Positions 23,111-34,241 of a stretch of DNA of 64,000 bases are shown here, piece after piece. The DNA comes from Paralichthys olivaceus (lineage: Eukaryota > Chordata > Actinopteri > Pleuronectiformes > Paralichthyidae), in assembly GCF_024713975.1 (NCBI RefSeq), contig NC_091116.1:3434463-3498462 (forward strand). The letters are read 5' to 3'. How positions within the stretch are numbered: the stretch's first letter is position 1; every line of letters begins with the position of its first letter. Below the pieces are notes generated by a model that saw only the letters and a program-made list of their open reading frames with translations, was not told the origin of the DNA and searched no databases. The position numbers were made by a program, and so were the translations under genes.

Positions 23111-25040
23111 AAGAAGAAGCATCAGGAGTATTGATCTCAACAACAACTTTATGTGTCTGTTTTCACCAACAAAGGTAAGCGATTCCGCTGTCCTGACATT
23201 GTTCGGGAGTTTGTTCATCCACTGAGGTGTCAAAACAGAGAAGAGTCGCAACTTCGCTGAGCGGGCTATGTTTGCTCTCAGCGATGGGGGTACCAGTCGG
23301 CCAGCTGATGAACGAAGTGCTCTCGCTGGGGCATGTGGTCTGACCAGTGTTTGGAGGTAGATGGGTGCAGTTCCATTGACGGCCTTGAAGGCCAGCACCA
23401 TCATCTTGAATCGGATGCAGGCCCCAACAGGAAGCCAGTGGAGGTCACGGAGGAGGGGGTCACATGGGAGAATTTGGGAGAGGCTGGGAGTACAGCCAAG
23501 AGGGAGTTGCAATAGTCCAGGTGGGAGATGACCAGCACTTGGACCAGGAGTTGTGTTGTGTCTTTAGTGAGGAAAGACCGGATCCTGCAGATATTGTAGA
23601 GGGCAAACCTGCAGGATCAGGCCACATCAGTGATGTTGGGGGTGCAGGACAGTCCATTGTCGAGGATTACGCCGAGGTTCCTTGCCGTCGACGAAAGTGA
23701 TACCGTGACATCCTCGACAGTGACTGACAGGTCCATATGAGGGCAGTCTTTCCCCGGGATGAAGAGCAGTTCAGTTTTCTAAGGTTGAGTTTGAGGTGAT
23801 GCGCAGCTGTCCAAGCGGAGATGTCTGCCAGACATTCCGAGATGCACGTCACAACGTGAGTGCTGGAGGAGTATGTGGGAAAAGAGAGGAACAGTTGGGT
23901 GTCGTCGGCATAACAGTGGTAAGAGAATCCATGCGATGTGATTGCAGAGCCTAGTGATCTAGTGTATAGTGAAAACGGAAGTGGTCCTAATACTGAGCTT
24001 TGAGGGACACCAGTTTCCAGAAGGCAGGGATTGGACAAGGTGCCGTTTCATGTGACCTGAAAGGTGCGATTTGTCAGGTATGATGTGAACCAGGTCAGAG
24101 CAGAGTCAGCAATGCCAAGTTCAGCCAGAGTGGAGAGGCGGATTTGGTGGTTGACTTTGTCAAACGCAGAGGATAAGCCGAGGAGAATGAGGACTGACGA
24201 GATGGACGAGGCTCTGGTGGCACAGAACAACTCAGTCGCCGTGAGGAGGGCCGTCTCAGTGGAGTGACCAGTCCTAAAGCCTGACTGATTAGGGTCAAGG
24301 AGGTCATTTTCTGTAAGATAGGAGGACAGTTGGTTGTAGACTGCACGTTCCAGTGTTTTAGAGAGGAATGAAAGAAGAGATACAGGTCTGTAGTTACGGA
24401 TGTCAGCTGTGTCGTGAGAGATGTCTTGGAGAAGGGAGGAGGGAATCGGGTCAAGGGAACAGGTGGTGGCACGGTTAGACGTCACTAGCGTGAGAACATC
24501 TTCAGAGGAGAGAGGGCTGAAGCAGGTAAGGCCATCAGAGGTGAGGTTTGGGGGAGGTGCTTTCTGGATGGGCATAGGAGTAAATGAGGAGCTGATGTCT
24601 TTTACTTTCTTGGTAAAGTAAGTTGGAAAGTCATCAGCAGTGAGGAAGGAAGGAGGGGGAGGAGTAGGAGGGGTGAGAAGAGAAGAGAAGAGAATAAGGA
24701 AAATAGTTTCCTGGGGTTGGAGGCAGAGGAATTGATCGTTGACAGGTAGAAGGCAGATTTAGCTGCTGATACTGTTGAGGTGAAGTCAGAGAGGAGGTGG
24801 TGGTAATGGGCAAGGTCATCAGGATGATGTGATTTTCTCCATTTTCTTTCTGCTGCTCGTAGCACCGATCTATTGGTTCGCAGAGATTCAGACAGCCAGG
24901 GAGGGGGGAGATGATCCTGCCGGTAGGGAGGTGAGAGGACAGAGAGCATCTAAAGAGGACACGAGTTGATTCCCGGACCGGTGGGTCAATGAATTCAGAG
25001 GAGCGCAGCTTCTCTGGGGGGATGTTGAAGAGTGTCAAGA
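23111..25040 (-). mobile_element. L2-clade LINE, decayed copy 0
   Basis: Read on the minus strand from high to low coordinates: a stub of endonuclease (about 25040-24960), the L-S-E-S-L-R-T-N-R linker (24949-24602), RT start with N-Y-R-P-V-S-L-L and H-S-T-E-T-A-L-L (24575-24048), Y-A-D-D-T-Q-L-F (24038-23667) and the L-H-W-L-P-V-G-A tail (23512-23111). The pieces sit in different frames, with about five breaks. The endonuclease segment present in the two related copies (46361 and 55564) is mostly missing. The 5' end abuts the tRNA-Asp gene. Confidence 0.85.
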
Positions 25041-25049
25041 AGAATGCTT

Positions 25050-25121
25050 CTCCCCGTCGGGGAATCGAACCCCGGTCTTCCGCGTGACAGGCGGAGATAC
25101 TGTCCACTATACTAACGAGGA
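25050..25121 (-). tRNA. tRNA-Asp (anticodon GTC), copy 0
   Basis: On the minus strand the 72 bases fold as a full cloverleaf. The acceptor TCCTCGT pairs with ACGGGGA (one G-U), the anticodon stem TCCGC/GCGGA is perfect around CTGTCAC, and the B box GGTTCGATTCC is intact. No T4 terminator lies directly downstream, so activity is uncertain. Near-identical genes occur at 46838 and 56041. Confidence 0.92.
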
Positions 25122-26317
25122 TTGGTGCAATAACCACATCAACAGGACGGTGGCGCTGTTCTCTTAAGCATAAGTCATTGTGTGTTGTGGCCTTGTACAG
25201 TGATCTGGAATTTGAAAAGTAATTTCCACTGAGGCCTAACATTGATAAGTTTGTGTTCCCTGTATTTATCTTTTTAATTTCCAACAGCCCCATCAATGAA
25301 CAACAACATGAGCCACATCTCAATGAGAGATCTTTAGAACACTCCTCCAGAGAAACCTTGTGTGGAGCCGGGCCTGGAGGAGCTGAGGAGGCTGCAGGTG
25401 GACAAACACTTCCAGAGCAGCAACACGTCAGAGGAATGGCAGATGATGTAATTCGTATACGGCGTGATTCACATCAGGACGACAAGAAGAGAGTTTTAAT
25501 CACTGTGGGTGTACCAGGAGCTCACACACTGGATTCTGAGACTAGCTACTGCTTGATTTACTGTGTCTGAGTGATAGAACAGGATTTTCTGTATTTTTAT
25601 AAACTTTTTAGTAAGTGTGGACTAAAACTTTGGAGAAGAAAATGGAAAAGGTTTTTCAGTCCACCTCAGTGACTGTGTCCATGCTGTGTTTCACTTACAT
25701 TATTATTATATGATCAACTCGCTGATTTATACAAACAGTGTGAGAACCAGTAAACAGAAACGTGTAAATCACTCTACCATCTCTCTCCAAATTTGCATGT
25801 CTTTGAGCCCTTTGTGTGTGTGGGGGATTGTGGGTTAAACTGCGTGTATAAACAAATGAAAATGAGTGTAAAAAGAATTCCCCCTTGAGGGATCAATAAA
25901 GTTTCAATTATTAATTATTAAATCTCTTTTTAAAAAGTCAAACAAAAACCTGAGCCGTGACTTGAACCTTGAAATAAACTTAAAGTTATTGTGTGTTTTG
26001 CTCTTTAAATGAAATTAAGCATTTTCTCTTGTTTAAATTTCAAATCAAAATGTTTACTACAGCCTGTTTACACTAATTTATTAACTGGCTTGATGCTACT
26101 GTTGTTGATGATTATCATTAAAAACTAAATTGATCTATGTTGGATTATATCCACTGGATGGCATCATTGGTCAACTGGTGCGTGCATGAAGTAGAAAGTA
26201 ATGCTGCCGGTATCCACCTCTCAAGGGTAGGCTTTGCTCCAGATTGGGAGCCTATAATAACTGTTGTCAACCATGAATGTTGTCAAAGTGGTTCCTCGAT
26301 AACAACAATTTCCTCAC
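25122..26317. other. tRNA-Asp 5' flank and unassigned DNA
   Basis: Bases 25122-25307 are shared with the flanks of the other two tRNA-Asp copies, and sequence after that is unique. A weak exon-like piece (after an acceptor at about 25338, reading P-C-V-E-P-G-L-E-E-L-R-R-L-Q-V-D to a stop near 25450) cannot be assigned. A fish LINE-like tail ('gagggatcaataaagtttc') lies at about 25885-25905. Confidence 0.45.
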
Positions 26318-26472
26318 ACGCAGTTTTGAATCTCTCTTCTGAAATCTCAAAGGACTCCTAGTAGCAAATTCTTTGCAAATAGATTTGGCTCCTCTCAGAA
26401 AACGGCTTATGGGACTCTGGTTGGTTATGGTGTATTTACCAGTGTCAGGCCCTGGGGATTCACTGTTCGTCA

Positions 26473-26545
26473 GTGTCTGTAGTGTAGTGGTTATCACCTT
26501 TTCTTAACACGTGAAAGGTCCTCAGCCTGAAACTGGGCAGAAACA
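26473..26545 (+). tRNA. tRNA-Val (AAC)-like gene, degenerate, copy 0
   Basis: The 73 bases follow the vertebrate tRNA-Val layout: A-box region GTAGTGTAGTGG intact, anticodon loop TTAACAC, acceptor pairing 6 of 7. The anticodon stem has a mismatch and the T loop reads CCTGAAA instead of TTCGAAA, so the B box is damaged. It is probably a pseudogene or weakly active. It is repeated at 53499 and 62697. Confidence 0.7.
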
Positions 26546-26570
26546 ACTTCTGTCTCAAAAAAATGTCTAT

Positions 26571-26605
26571 TGCATTAGCCGGGAATCGAACCCAGGCCTC
26601 CCGCG
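26571..26605 (-). pseudogene. tRNA-Gly (GCC) 3' half, split by the element at 26606
   Basis: On the minus strand this is the 3' half (variable region, T arm with GGTTCGATTCC, acceptor) of tRNA-Gly-GCC, ending in CCCGCG on the plus strand. The missing 5' half lies at 33828-33863. The two halves add up to 71 bases, a normal tRNA-Gly length. Confidence 0.85.
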
Positions 26606-28004
26606 CGGCCTTCGAGAAAAGTTTAGCTAATCCGACCTAAACGCTTTTTAACATGCATTTCAATGATAGTGCTGAACCACAGTGTGGATGTAATATTCTT
26701 TTGGCCACTCTTCCGGCTGTGGCGCTGTTCCGACTTTTTCTATAGACTCGCGGTCCTCCGATATTTTTTTTTTTCCTTCAGGCAAACCTCTAACGGCAGA
26801 CGGTCATAAAAGCGTGCATATTCACTGTCTATTGTTAATGTCATTACGTGTTCTTACAGGGGCTGTGCATCATTCAAACATTCAAGTCATTTTCATTCGT
26901 CAAAGGTAAGACACGTTGTTTTATTTTCATAAAAGTTAGCCTGCTTTCTGATAACATTAGTTCGCTGCTGCTGCTAATTCGCTTGGTTGATGCGATAGAA
27001 CTGCCCGGAATTAAGTTTGGGGTAATTATGGACTAAATAATGAATGAACATCATGCTATTTGTTGAGATTGTGTGTGGTTTTTAGGTTGTTGCTTAATAT
27101 TATATATTCGTCAGCGCGGTATTGACAGTAATGTCGTGTCAGCAGTTGCCTAGCACCACTCGCAGGGTAACGCAGAAGATTTGTGGTGAAATAACACGTC
27201 AAAGTATGAATGGACATGATCGTTTTATATATTTATATGCATAGTTTTCATGACGTGACGTTAAATAGTCTTGTCAGTCCGTTTATATCAATCTTTTGTT
27301 GATAAGTTAACTATAGCCTACCTCAGCATTGTCCACTTGCTAAGAGACTGACGCTACAAACGTGTGTTGAAATTACGTGATAACATGATTGTATTTCATA
27401 TTTTTGTGTATCTGGTTTTGATGTCGTGATGTTAACTCATCTTTACACCATGGATCTGTTACTCCTAAGATGTCTGACTAGTTAGGCTACATATTGCATC
27501 AACTAAAACAGCTGTACTACTAAGGGATTGATACCATCTCTTTTTTTAAAATACAAATGTGATATTAATATGTTCAAATTCATTTGGCAGAACTAGTAGT
27601 GCCAGAGTAGACTTTCAGACAAGCAGTAGAGGTCTGCCTACTGTATTAATCAAGTGTAATAAGACTTTGATCTAGGCATTCACTTCTCCTACCCCCCCCT
27701 CTCTCTCAGACACACATAACTGCTCTCCAACTCCTGCTGCAAAGACCGTCCCACCCCCCCTGTTGTTTTCGCACCCACACACACACACACACTGTGAGTA
27801 GATAAGGATCAGAGAGGTGTGATAAACTATTGTCTTGACCCTATGAACTATTTCACTGCAAGCCCCCACACACACACACGCACACACTGTACTTCCTCCC
27901 AGACTCAGAGGTGTGAGAAACTATTGTCTTTACCCTCTGAACTATTTGACTGAAGTTCATAGAAGATAACCCAAACTTATGTTTTTACTTTATGGTAGGT
28001 CAAG

Positions 28005-28809
28005 ATGCAGAGGGCGGTGTTCTTCCCAGGTAAGCTCAGTGTTGTGTTCCGCAAGGGACCAGGTGGATTTCTCTTACAGGAACCCTCTGCAGAAGCCAGA
28101 CGGATCAAGGATGACCCCACTCGTCAGGACAGGTCTGCCCTGAGAGAGGACCTCGTGCGGCAGAATGCCCTGGCTGCGGTTCGTCAGAGAGGGGGTGATG
28201 CCTCAGACAGGACGGAGGTGCTAGGAGACTACATCCTGCAGTTTGGCATGTATAAAGGGAAGGCTTTCAGGTGGCTTTTGGAGAATGATGTTGGCTCTAC
28301 ATGTTACCTTGTCAAGGATATGCGTAAGGAGGAGGCTGCAGGTCGTTTCAGGCCCGAGGGGCATAGCAAGGATAGTCTACTGTCCTTTGTGAATTATGCT
28401 CTGAGTTTTGCAGAGATCCAGTCTCTCCTCGCCTACGAGGCCAGGGGAGAGGGTGTGGTGACAGCCACATCAGAGGACGACCAGCTGGTTGGCTTTGGCG
28501 ACAGGGCCAAGAGCACCTGGAAGGAGGAAGAGACAAGACCCACAACCAGGCCCACAACCACAACCAGACCCACAACCAACAGTCCGCCTCTGCAGATTCT
28601 GCCGCTTGGAACTGAAACAGGGACCAAACAGCCCTCACATTCACACGGGCTTCCCTGGAGTGGCAGGGAAATACATTTATTGCCCATCAAAGGTGTACTC
28701 TTTGTACAGAGATAAGGGCATGGCCAAGGAGATGAGCTGGCCCGAGTTTCAGCAGTCTCCTTTCTATGAGGCTGAGAGACAAAGAACTGTGGAAGAAAGG
28801 AAGAAATGA
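28005..28809 (+). CDS. FGxYKGK-domain plus zinc-binding protein of the tRNA-Gly-targeted element, copy 1
   Basis: An acceptor at 27996-27998 is followed by ATG 28005. Residues about 75-150 carry Y-I-L-Q-F-G-M-Y-K-G-K-A-F-R-W-L-L, like the small ExoX-type C-terminal domain (F-G-K-Y-K-G-K), then S-F-V-N-Y-A-L-S-F-A-E-I. This frame runs on to 28715 through a low-complexity stretch. The overlapping +1 frame (28489-28809) carries C-R-F-C, H-I-H-T-G and Y-C-P-S-K, a likely zinc-binding domain, to a stop at 28807-28809. The true product probably moves from the first frame to the second in the P-T-T-R/P-Q-P-Q repeat at about 28540-28580, by an indel or splicing. Enzymatic function is unknown. I recall similar fish multicopy proteins. 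Confidence 0.6.
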
Positions 28810-29180
28810 TTTCCCTGTATACCCATTGTTTGTACCCATTTTATTTCAGTATTTTATTTCATTATTGTTTATTTAATTATTGTTCTTCATGTTTCTTATT
28901 TGACTTGTGTATATGTCTCTAGACGTACAGGTTCTTTGTCTGTGTATATGTAAATAGACTACAAATTAATAGTTGTAAAACAAAGTGTACATATATTGTT
29001 TTTCTTTTCTTTTTTTCTTTTATTTATGTGTGAATGCGTGAAAATGTACACACCAGAAACTAGTTTGGTTTGTTTGTTGTGTTCTTTTTTTTTTAATTTC
29101 TTTCTTTATTTTACAAATGTCTGAATGTATGAATGTGTGAAAGGTATATATGCCAGTATGTAGAAACTTGATCTTTTGTA

Positions 29181-29778
29181 AGTCAATGCTTCCGTCTAGT
29201 CTTCTGTATGAAAGTAAATAGATTGTAAACATGAAAAGGTTCATATGTTATTAGGTTATTATGTTAATTGTTTTGCATGGTTATATGTCTATAGATCATA
29301 GGTTCTTTAGACTTCTGTTGAGCTGAATATAGCTGTATAGTTTTTTCTTTTACTTATATTTTTTACTTACTTTAACATTATTGCATGACCAGAAACACCA
29401 GTTTTCTACTTGTCATATTAACCAGCACTGTGTATGTAGACACTTGATCTTTTGTGCATAGTTTGGACTGTTTTGTTGTACAGATGTACTTAGTGCTCTG
29501 TTGTTAACAATCGTTTGGATGTAAATAAGTCAATGCTTCCGTCTAGTCTTCTGTATGAAAGTAAATAGATTGTAAACATGAAAAGGTTCATATGTTATTA
29601 GGTTATTATGTTAATTGTTCTGCATGGTTATATGTCTATAGATCATAGGTTCTTTAGACTTCTGTTGAGCTGAATATAGCTGTATAGTTTTTTCTTTTAC
29701 TTATATTTTTTACTTACTTTAACATTATTGCATGACCAGAAACACCAGTTTTCTACTTGTCATATTAACCAGCACTGT
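29181..29778. repeat. 347-bp tandem repeat in the element's 3' region
   Basis: Bases 29181-29431 recur almost unchanged at 29528-29778. With the shared 'cttgatcttttgt' text before each, the array is about 1.7 units of 347 bp. Copy 2 of the element has the same pair at +3611. Confidence 0.85.
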
Positions 29779-30216
29779 ATCTATCACTATATACTCCCCC
29801 TCCCTATGTATGTACTGTGTCATTGTCATATCTAATTGTTGTCTTAAATTATCTATATTATTTCTAAAACCTTACTTACAGTCCAATTATTTCATTTGTC
29901 ATATATACATTATTTCACATGTTCATAAATAAAACTGGAACTTTCTTGGAAATATTGCACACTGCCTTTTTGTCCTGCTTAAATAAAAACAATATAGTAG
30001 TCATAGTAGTCATGAGTCCTAAGAATTAATTGTTAATCTCCACGTATTTTCAATGCTTTTTACTCAGAAATATCACGTTCAATAACACCGCGATCGGGAT
30101 GCGAACCCCGTCTTTTGGGGAATCGGAAATAAATAAATAAATGAACGGACCCAGAGAGAATGCTTCGATCCTATTGGCTTGCTGGACTGGTCCAGTATTC
30201 TCGACTGGCCCCCGCG

Positions 30217-33200
30217 CGGCCTTCGAGAAAAGTTTAGCTAATCCGACCTAAACGCTTTTTAACATGCATTTCAATGATAGTGCTGAACCACAGTGTGGAT
30301 GTAATATTCTTTTGGCCACTCTTCCGGCTGTGGCGCTGTTCCGACTTTTTCTATAGACTCGCGGTCCTCCGATATTTTTTTTTTTCCTTCAGGCAAACCT
30401 CTAACGGCAGACGGTCATAAAAGCGTGCATATTCACTGTCTATTGTTAATGTCATTACGTGTTCTTACAGGAGCTGTGCATCATTCAAACATTCAAGTCA
30501 TTTTCATTCGTCAAAGGTAAGACACGTTGTTTTATTTTCATAAAAGTTAGCCTGCTTTCTGATAACATTAGTTCGCTGCTGCTGCTAATTCGCTTGGTTG
30601 ATGCGATAGAACTGCCCGGAATTAAGTTTGGGGTAATTATGGACTAAATAATGAATGAACATCATGCTATTTGTTGAGATTGTGTGTGGTTTTTAGGTTG
30701 TTGCTTAATATTATATATTCGTCAGCGCGGTATTGACAGTAATGTCGTGTCAGCAGTTGCCTAGCACCACTCGCAGGGTAACGCAGAAGATTTGTGGTGA
30801 AATAACACGTCAAAGTATGAATGGACATGATCGTTTTATATATTTATATGCATAGTTTTCATGACGTGACGTTAAATAGTCTTGTCAGTCCGTTTATATC
30901 AATCTTTTGTTGATAAGTTAACTATAGCCTACCTCAGCATTGTCCACTTGCTAAGAGACTGACGCTACAAACGTGTGTTGAAATTACGTGATAACATGAT
31001 TGTATTTCATATTTTTGTGTATCTGGTTTTGATGTCGTGATGTTAACTCATCTTTACACCATGGATCTGTTACTCCTAAGATGTCTGACTAGTTAGGCTA
31101 CATATTGCATCAACTAAAACAGCTGTACTACTAAGGGATTGATACCATCTCTTTTTTTAAAATACAAATGTGATATTAATATGTTCAAATTCATTTGGCA
31201 GAACTAGTAGTGCCAGAGTAGACTTTCAGACAAGCAGTAGAGGTCTGCCTACTGTATTAATCAAGTGTAATAAGACTTTGATCTAGGCATTCACTTCTCC
31301 TACCCCCCCCTCTCTCTCAGACACACATAACTGCTCTCCAACTCCTGCTGCAAAGACCGTCCCACCCCCCCTGTTGTTTTCGCACCCACACACACACACA
31401 CACTGTGAGTAGATAAGGATCAGAGAGGTGTGATAAACTATTGTCTTGACCCTATGAACTATTTCACTGCAAGCCCCCACACACACACACGCACACACTG
31501 TACTTCCTCCCAGACTCAGAGGTGTGAGAAACTATTGTCTTTACCCTCTGAACTATTTGACTGAAGTTCATAGAAGATAACCCAAACTTATGTTTTTACT
31601 TTATGGTAGGTCAAGATGCAGAGGGCGGTGTTCTTCCCAGGTAAGCTCAGTGTTGTGTTCCGCAAGGGACCAGGTGGATTTCTCTTACAGGAACCCTCTG
31701 CAGAAGCCAGACGGATCAAGGATGACCCCACTCGTCAGGACAGGTCTGCCCTGAGAGAGGACCTCGTGCGGCAGAATGCCCTGGCTGCGGTTCGTCAGAG
31801 AGGGGGTGATGCCTCAGACAGGACGGAGGTGCTAGGAGACTACATCCTGCAGTTTGGCATGTATAAAGGGAAGGCTTTCAGGTGGCTTTTGGAGAATGAT
31901 GTTGGCTCTACATGTTACCTTGTCAAGGATATGCGTAAGGAGGAGGCTGCAGGTCGTTTCAGGCCCGAGGGGCATAGCAAGGATAGTCTACTGTCCTTTG
32001 TGAATTATGCTCTGAGTTTTGCAGAGATCCAGTCTCTCCTCGCCTACGAGGCCAGGGGAGAGGGTGTGGTGACAGCCACATCAGAGGACGACCAGCTGGT
32101 TGGCTTTGGCGACAGGGCCAAGAGCACCTGGAAGGAGGAAGAGACAAGACCCACAACCAGGCCCACAACCACAACCAGACCCACAACCAACAGTCCGCCT
32201 CTGCAGATTCTGCCGCTTGGAACTGAAACAGGGACCAAACAGCCCTCACATTCACACGGGCTTCCCTGGAGTGGCAGGGAAATACATTTATTGCCCATCA
32301 AAGGTGTACTCTTTGTACAGAGATAAGGGCATGGCCAAGGAGATGAGCTGGCCCGAGTTTCAGCAGTCTCCTTTCTATGAGGCTGAGAGACAAAGAACTG
32401 TGGAAGAAAGGAAGAAATGATTTCCCTGTATACCCATTGTTTGTACCCATTTTATTTCAGTATTTTATTTCATTATTGTTTATTTAATTATTGTTCTTCA
32501 TGTTTCTTATTTGACTTGTGTATATGTCTCTAGACGTACAGGTTCTTTGTCTGTGTATATGTAAATAGACTACAAATTAATAGTTGTAAAACAAAGTGTA
32601 CATATATTGTTTTTCTTTTCTTTTTTTCTTTTATTTATGTGTGAATGCGTGAAAATGTACACACCAGAAACTAGTTTGGTTTGTTTGTTGTGTTCTTTTT
32701 TTTTTAATTTCTTTCTTTATTTTACAAATGTCTGAATGTATGAATGTGTGAAAGGTATATATGCCAGTATGTAGAAACTTGATCTTTTGTAAGTCAATGC
32801 TTCCGTCTAGTCTTCTGTATGAAAGTAAATAGATTGTAAACATGAAAAGGTTCATATGTTATTAGGTTATTATGTTAATTGTTTTGCATGGTTATATGTC
32901 TATAGATCATAGGTTCTTTAGACTTCTGTTGAGCTGAATATAGCTGTATAGTTTTTTCTTTTACTTATATTTTTTACTTACTTTAACATTATTGCATGAC
33001 CAGAAACACCAGTTTTCTACTTGTCATATTAACCAGCACTGTGTATGTAGACACTTGATCTTTTGTGCATAGTTTGGACTGTTTTGTTGTACAGATGTAC
33101 TTAGTGCTCTGTTGTTAACAATCGTTTGGATGTAAATAAGTCAATGCTTCCGTCTAGTCTTCTGTATGAAAGTAAATAGATTGTAAACATGAAAAGGTTC

Positions 33201-33821
33201 ATATGTTATTAGGTTATTATGTTAATTGTTCTGCATGGTTATATGTCTATAGATCATAGGTTCTTTAGACTTCTGTTGAGCTGAATATAGCTGTATAGTT
33301 TTTTCTTTTACTTATATTTTTTACTTACTTTAACATTATTGCATGACCAGAAACACCAGTTTTCTACTTGTCATATTAACCAGCACTGTATCTATCACTA
33401 TATACTCCCCCTCCCTATGTATGTACTGTGTCATTGTCATATCTAATTGTTGTCTTAAATTATCTATATTATTTCTAAAACCTTACTTACAGTCCAATTA
33501 TTTCATTTGTCATATATACATTATTTCACATGTTCATAAATAAAACTGGAACTTTCTTGGAAATATTGCACACTGCCTTTTTGTCCTGCTTAAATAAAAA
33601 CAATATAGTAGTCATAGTAGTCATGAGTCCTAAGAATTAATTGTTAATCTCCACGTATTTTCAATGCTTTTTACTCAGAAATATCACGTTCAATAACACC
33701 GCGATCGGGATGCGAACCCCGTCTTTTGGGGAATCGGAAATAAATAAATAAATGAACGGACCCAGAGAGAATGCTTCGATCCTATTGGCTTGCTGGACTG
33801 GTCCAGTATTCTCGACTGGCC
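30217..33821 (+). mobile_element. tRNA-Gly-targeted element, copy 2 (head-to-tail with copy 1)
   Basis: A second 3605-bp copy starts right after the shared CCCGCG at 30211-30216 and ends before CCCGCG at 33822-33827, offset exactly 3611 bp. I noticed one difference from copy 1 (30472, GAGCTG against GGGCTG) and otherwise identical text. A single copy of the target duplication between the two fits unequal exchange, or a second insertion at the same site. Unequal exchange is more likely given the identity. Confidence 0.8.
31616..32420 (+). CDS. FGxYKGK-domain plus zinc-binding protein, copy 2
   Basis: Same protein as at 28005, with ATG at 31616, the first frame open to 32326 and the zinc-binding frame to 32420. 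Both reading frames translate identically to copy 1, and the overlap of two frames is kept, so it predates the dimer or is functional. Upstream the short exon is repeated at 30471-30516. Confidence 0.6.
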
Positions 33822-33827
33822 CCCGCG

Positions 33828-33863
33828 TGGCAGGCGAGAATTCTACCACTGAACCACCAATGC
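33828..33863 (-). pseudogene. tRNA-Gly (GCC) 5' half
   Basis: On the minus strand this is GCATTGGTGGTTCAGTGG through the anticodon GCC. It abuts CCCGCG (33822-33827) and completes the 3' half at 26571-26605. The intact gene would have had normal A and B boxes; they are now 7.2 kb apart. Confidence 0.88.
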
Positions 33864-34096
33864 ATGACTTTTTATAAAGGGCACCCCTTTTTTTTTTTGT
33901 TTTTCTGACACTTTTCCAACTCAGATGGAAAGAAAGGTTCCTGCCATTCCTGTAATGTTCAACAGATACTGACACCTGCTTCTTGGCAGGTGTTTTATTG
34001 TGCTCTGGTGAGGTGCCAGGTAAGATAGGAGAAGGGTTTGTATTTCTTACTCAAGCCTGACATGGCAAGATTCATGCCTCTGCTTCAAAGCTACAC
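33864..34096. other. tRNA-Gly upstream flank
   Basis: Plain DNA with a T11 tract near 33890. No gene was seen. Confidence 0.4.
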
Positions 34097-34241
34097 CATA
34101 GCCCTGCGCCTTACGCATAGCCCTGCGCCTTACGCATAGCCCTGCGCCTTACGCATAGCCCTGCGCCTTACGCATAGCCCTGCGCCTTACGCATAGCCCT
34201 GCGCCTTACGCATAGCCCTGCGCCTTACGCATAGCCCTGCG
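34097..34241. repeat. 19-bp minisatellite, 7.6 copies
   Basis: Perfect units 'catagccctgcgccttacg' follow one another without spacers, then break off into the 5S spacer at 34242. The absence of mutations between units points to recent expansion. Confidence 0.95.

Larger units (their letters stand above)
26606..30210 (+). mobile_element. tRNA-Gly-targeted DNA transposon-like element, copy 1 (3605 bp)
   Basis: It begins CGGCCTTCGAGAAAAG and ends with the reverse complement of GGCCAGTCGAGAATAC, giving an imperfect inverted terminal repeat of about 12 bases (GGCC, 1-2 bases, TCGAGAA). Both sides carry CCCGCG (26600-26605 and 30211-30216), a 6-bp duplication of tRNA-Gly sequence. Inside are a short exon (26860-26905, GT-AG), a long AT-rich intron with CA repeats, and a protein-coding region at 28005-28809. 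Dada DNA transposons are known to enter multicopy small-RNA genes with 6-7 bp duplications, so a Dada-like origin is plausible. I see no DDE transposase, so this may be a derivative or a different family. Confidence 0.8.

Noticed and set aside
25253-25570. Open frame of 105 residues right of tRNA-Asp
   Set aside because: It crosses from the repeated tRNA flank into unique DNA at 25308 and shows no family feature, so it is unlikely to be a gene as it stands.
26318-26472. Possible extra small RNA gene left of tRNA-Val (also at 53338 and 62540)
   Set aside because: The stretch is shared among the three copies, but I could find no tRNA, snRNA or promoter-box pattern in it.
27672-27887. Cysteine-rich 71-residue frame (also at 31283)
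   Set aside because: It is produced by CA-rich tracts in the intron of the tRNA-Gly-targeted element.
34097-34241. CRISPR-like array of short repeats
   Set aside because: The 19-bp units are contiguous without spacers, in an animal genome; this is a minisatellite.
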